NCBI RefSeq assembly: GCF_016009175.1
Contig: NZ_JADUCM010000004.1
Coordinates: forward strand, 162,137 to 226,136
Direction: 5' to 3'
DNA length: 64,000 nt
Source: Pseudomonas alkylphenolica
GTDB lineage: Bacteria; Pseudomonadota; Gammaproteobacteria; Pseudomonadales; Pseudomonadaceae
Shown here: one piece after another, positions 62,773 through 64,000 of the stretch
How the letters are laid out: every line of letters begins with the position of its first letter
Numbering within the stretch: position 1 is the stretch's first letter
Notes under the pieces: generated by a model
The model's input: only the letters and a program-made list of their open reading frames with translations
Told to the model about the DNA's origin: nothing
The model's database searches: none
Made by a program: the position numbers and the translations under genes

Positions 62773-63660
62773 TCAGTCGGCAGCGACCAGCGCGGGACTT
62801 TCTTTGCGCATGGTCAGGGTAGCACCCACTGAAGCGATGATAATGGCGGCGATGGCCAACCATTGAGCGGTGGACAGTACTTCTCCGAGAAACAGCAGCC
62901 CGGACAGTGCGCCAAAGGCTGGCTCGATACTCATCAGGGTGCCGAAAGTCCGGGCAGGCATGCGTGTCAGCGCCACCATCTCCAGGCTGTAGGGCAGGGC
63001 GGTGGACAAGATCGCGACACCCAGGGCTATTGGTATCAGGGACGGTGTGAGCAATGCACTGCCAGCATGCACGATTCCGATCGGGGCAACGAAGAGCGCA
63101 GCGATCATTACTCCCAGGGCAGCAGTTTGAATGCCGTTTTCGGCACCGGCCTTCTGCCCATAGAGAATGTAGAGCGCCCAGCACACACCGGCTCCCAGCG
63201 CATAACCGGCGCCGACAAGGTCGATACCGCTGTTGGTCTGGCCTACAGGGATCAGCAGCAGCAAACCGACGATGGCCAGGCCGATCCAGAGAAAGTCCAC
63301 TGCACGGCGTGAGGCATAGATGGCGACGGCCAGGGGGCCGGTGAACTCCAGGGCTACGGCGATACCCAGCGGTACGGTACGCAGCGACATATAGAAGAGG
63401 AAGTTCATGCCGCCCAGGGCCATGCCGTAAATCACTACCGTGCGCAGCGTACTGGCAGTGAGGCGGGCACGCCAGGGGCGTAGCAGCAACAGCATGATGA
63501 CGCTGGCAAATACCAGCCGCAGCGTCGTTGTGCCTTGCGCACCTACGATCGGGAACATGCTCTTGGCCAGCGAGGCGCCTGATTGAATGGAGGCCATGGC
63601 AATCATCAGCAAGCCAATGGGAAACAACGTGGCAGCCAGGCTACGGGGTTGGGCGTTCAT
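62773..63660 (-). CDS. rhtA: Threonine/homoserine exporter RhtA
   Basis: EamA-family exporter of 295 residues, the same length as E. coli RhtA. Blocks MASIQSGASLAKSMFPIVGA, TVPLGIAVALEFTGPLAVA, ALPYSLEMVALTRMPARTFG and the LTMRKES C-terminus match RhtA closely from memory. It exports threonine and homoserine, among others, by proton antiport. ATG 63660 is chosen; AAGGA lies further upstream. A copy of the operator found at the EamA/XRE-cupin locus lies 83 bases before the start. Divergent from the stable-RNA promoters at the window end. Confidence 0.93.
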   Translation of the reverse strand: MNAQPRSLAATLFPIGLLMIAMASIQSGASLAKSMFPIVGAQGTTTLRLVFASVIMLLLLRPWRARLTASTLRTVVIYGMALGGMNFLFYMSLRTVPLGIAVALEFTGPLAVAIYASRRAVDFLWIGLAIVGLLLLIPVGQTNSGIDLVGAGYALGAGVCWALYILYGQKAGAENGIQTAALGVMIAALFVAPIGIVHAGSALLTPSLIPIALGVAILSTALPYSLEMVALTRMPARTFGTLMSIEPAFGALSGLLFLGEVLSTAQWLAIAAIIIASVGATLTMRKESPALVAAD

Positions 63661-63742
63661 TACGGTCGAGTGTTCCTTATATATAGACGAGGCGGTGCGC
63701 ACGTTCAGCGTAGGCGGGGTATGATGCGCGAATATCAGGAAA

Positions 63743-63761
63743 GTGAGCAATATAGTGCGCA
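63743..63761. promoter_or_regulatory. Operator copy 3 upstream of rhtA
   Basis: GTGAGCAATATAGTGCGCA differs at one position of 19 from the copy at 54943-54961 and at two from that at 54914-54932. On the minus strand it offers TTGCTC as a possible -35 for rhtA. It is probably bound by the XRE-cupin protein encoded at 54955-55518. Confidence 0.6.
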
Positions 63762-63796
63762 GTTTTCTTTTCTTTGATGGTTTCCTTAATTAACCC

Positions 63797-63824
63797 TTGA
63801 CGCCCCTGTGGATCTGTCTATAAT
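63797..63824 (+). promoter_or_regulatory. Strong promoter P1, probable rRNA operon leader
   Basis: -35 TTGACG (63797-63802) and consensus -10 TATAAT (63819-63824), 16-base spacer. It is preceded by an AT-rich tract like an UP element (63757-63795) and followed by a GC-rich discriminator (TCGCCCC), the type repressed by ppGpp/DksA. Confidence 0.75.
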
Positions 63825-63940
63825 TCGCCCCACTTCCGGCGCAGTCGGAACGGAAAACTCCTTGAGATTCAACGAGTTAGATGTTCCAGGTAGTACCGGA
63901 GGGGCTTCGATCGAAAGATCGGCAGCGGTGAAAAAGGTGG

Positions 63941-63968
63941 TTGACAGCGGATTGAAACGCTGTAGAAT
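63941..63968 (+). promoter_or_regulatory. Strong promoter P2, probable rRNA operon leader
   Basis: -35 TTGACA (63941-63946) and -10 TAGAAT (63963-63968), 16-base spacer, followed by TCGCCTCCC. Two promoters in tandem with GC-rich discriminators and no coding sequence fit a stable-RNA (rrn) leader whose 16S gene lies beyond base 64000. Confidence 0.75.
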
Positions 63969-64000
63969 TCGCCTCCCGCTGACGAGAGATCGCAGCGAGT

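Noticed and set aside
1..64000. Mobile elements, prophage, CRISPR array, tRNA genes
   Set aside because: No transposase, integrase, regular spaced repeats or cloverleaf sequence was seen. The only repeats are REP palindromes and operators.

Overview
This window reads as chromosomal DNA of a Pseudomonas of the putida/fluorescens lineage. The DNA is GC-rich with NNG/NNC-rich codons. It carries REP-type palindromes of the Pseudomonas kind. Several blocks follow gene orders known from Pseudomonas: tal-dusA; nppA1A2BCD-mltD-gloB-yafS-rnhA-dnaQ-ldcA; phnW-phnX; the six-gene sha (Mrp-type) antiporter operon; soxR next to a monooxygenase. There is no insertion sequence, prophage, CRISPR array or tRNA. 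Almost all of it is ordinary core or near-core genome, with one long accessory-looking gene (35010-39539).

Layout. 1-7330: a PhoD-like phosphatase cut by the left edge, transaldolase, DusA, a LysR regulator, an Aer-type aerotaxis receptor and a TauE/SafE permease. 7460-12805: a candidate D-amino-acid module with an XRE-cupin regulator, an FAD dehydrogenase closely resembling D-arginine dehydrogenase but altered at two active-site positions, RidA, a YkvI-family membrane protein and, convergently, a Pct-type amino-acid chemoreceptor. 12959-15461: LysR regulator, divergent PACE drug exporter and a lipoprotein. 15615-30176: the npp peptide/peptidyl-nucleoside importer with two tandem binding proteins, then mltD, gloB, yafS, rnhA, dnaQ and ldcA. 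30322-34960: ChrR-like reductase, phnX-phnW for 2-aminoethylphosphonate with a divergent LysR regulator, and an AraC regulator.

35010-39539 encodes a 1509-residue protein that combines an N-terminal toxin-like region, leucine-rich repeats and a C-terminal NEL-type E3 ubiquitin ligase domain, so it is probably a host-directed effector. 39671-45237 is a five-gene beta-oxidation operon. 45668-47713 holds a zinc-finger-less DksA paralogue and four small proteins of unknown function. 47714-53774 is the sha Na+/H+ antiporter operon, whose genes overlap in a chain.

53930-63660 contains an EamA exporter with a divergent XRE-cupin regulator, a cysteine hydrolase, soxR with a classic SoxR box and its monooxygenase target, a hydrolase/DUF3182 pair, a cysteine-desulfurase-like enzyme, an aminopeptidase P, a small lipoprotein and RhtA. 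A 19-bp operator-like sequence occurs twice at the EamA/XRE-cupin promoter and once more upstream of rhtA, 8.8 kb away. This suggests that one regulator controls two exporters of the same superfamily. The right end stops inside what looks like the promoter leader (two strong promoters with GC-rich discriminators) of a stable-RNA operon, probably rrn, whose genes lie outside the window.
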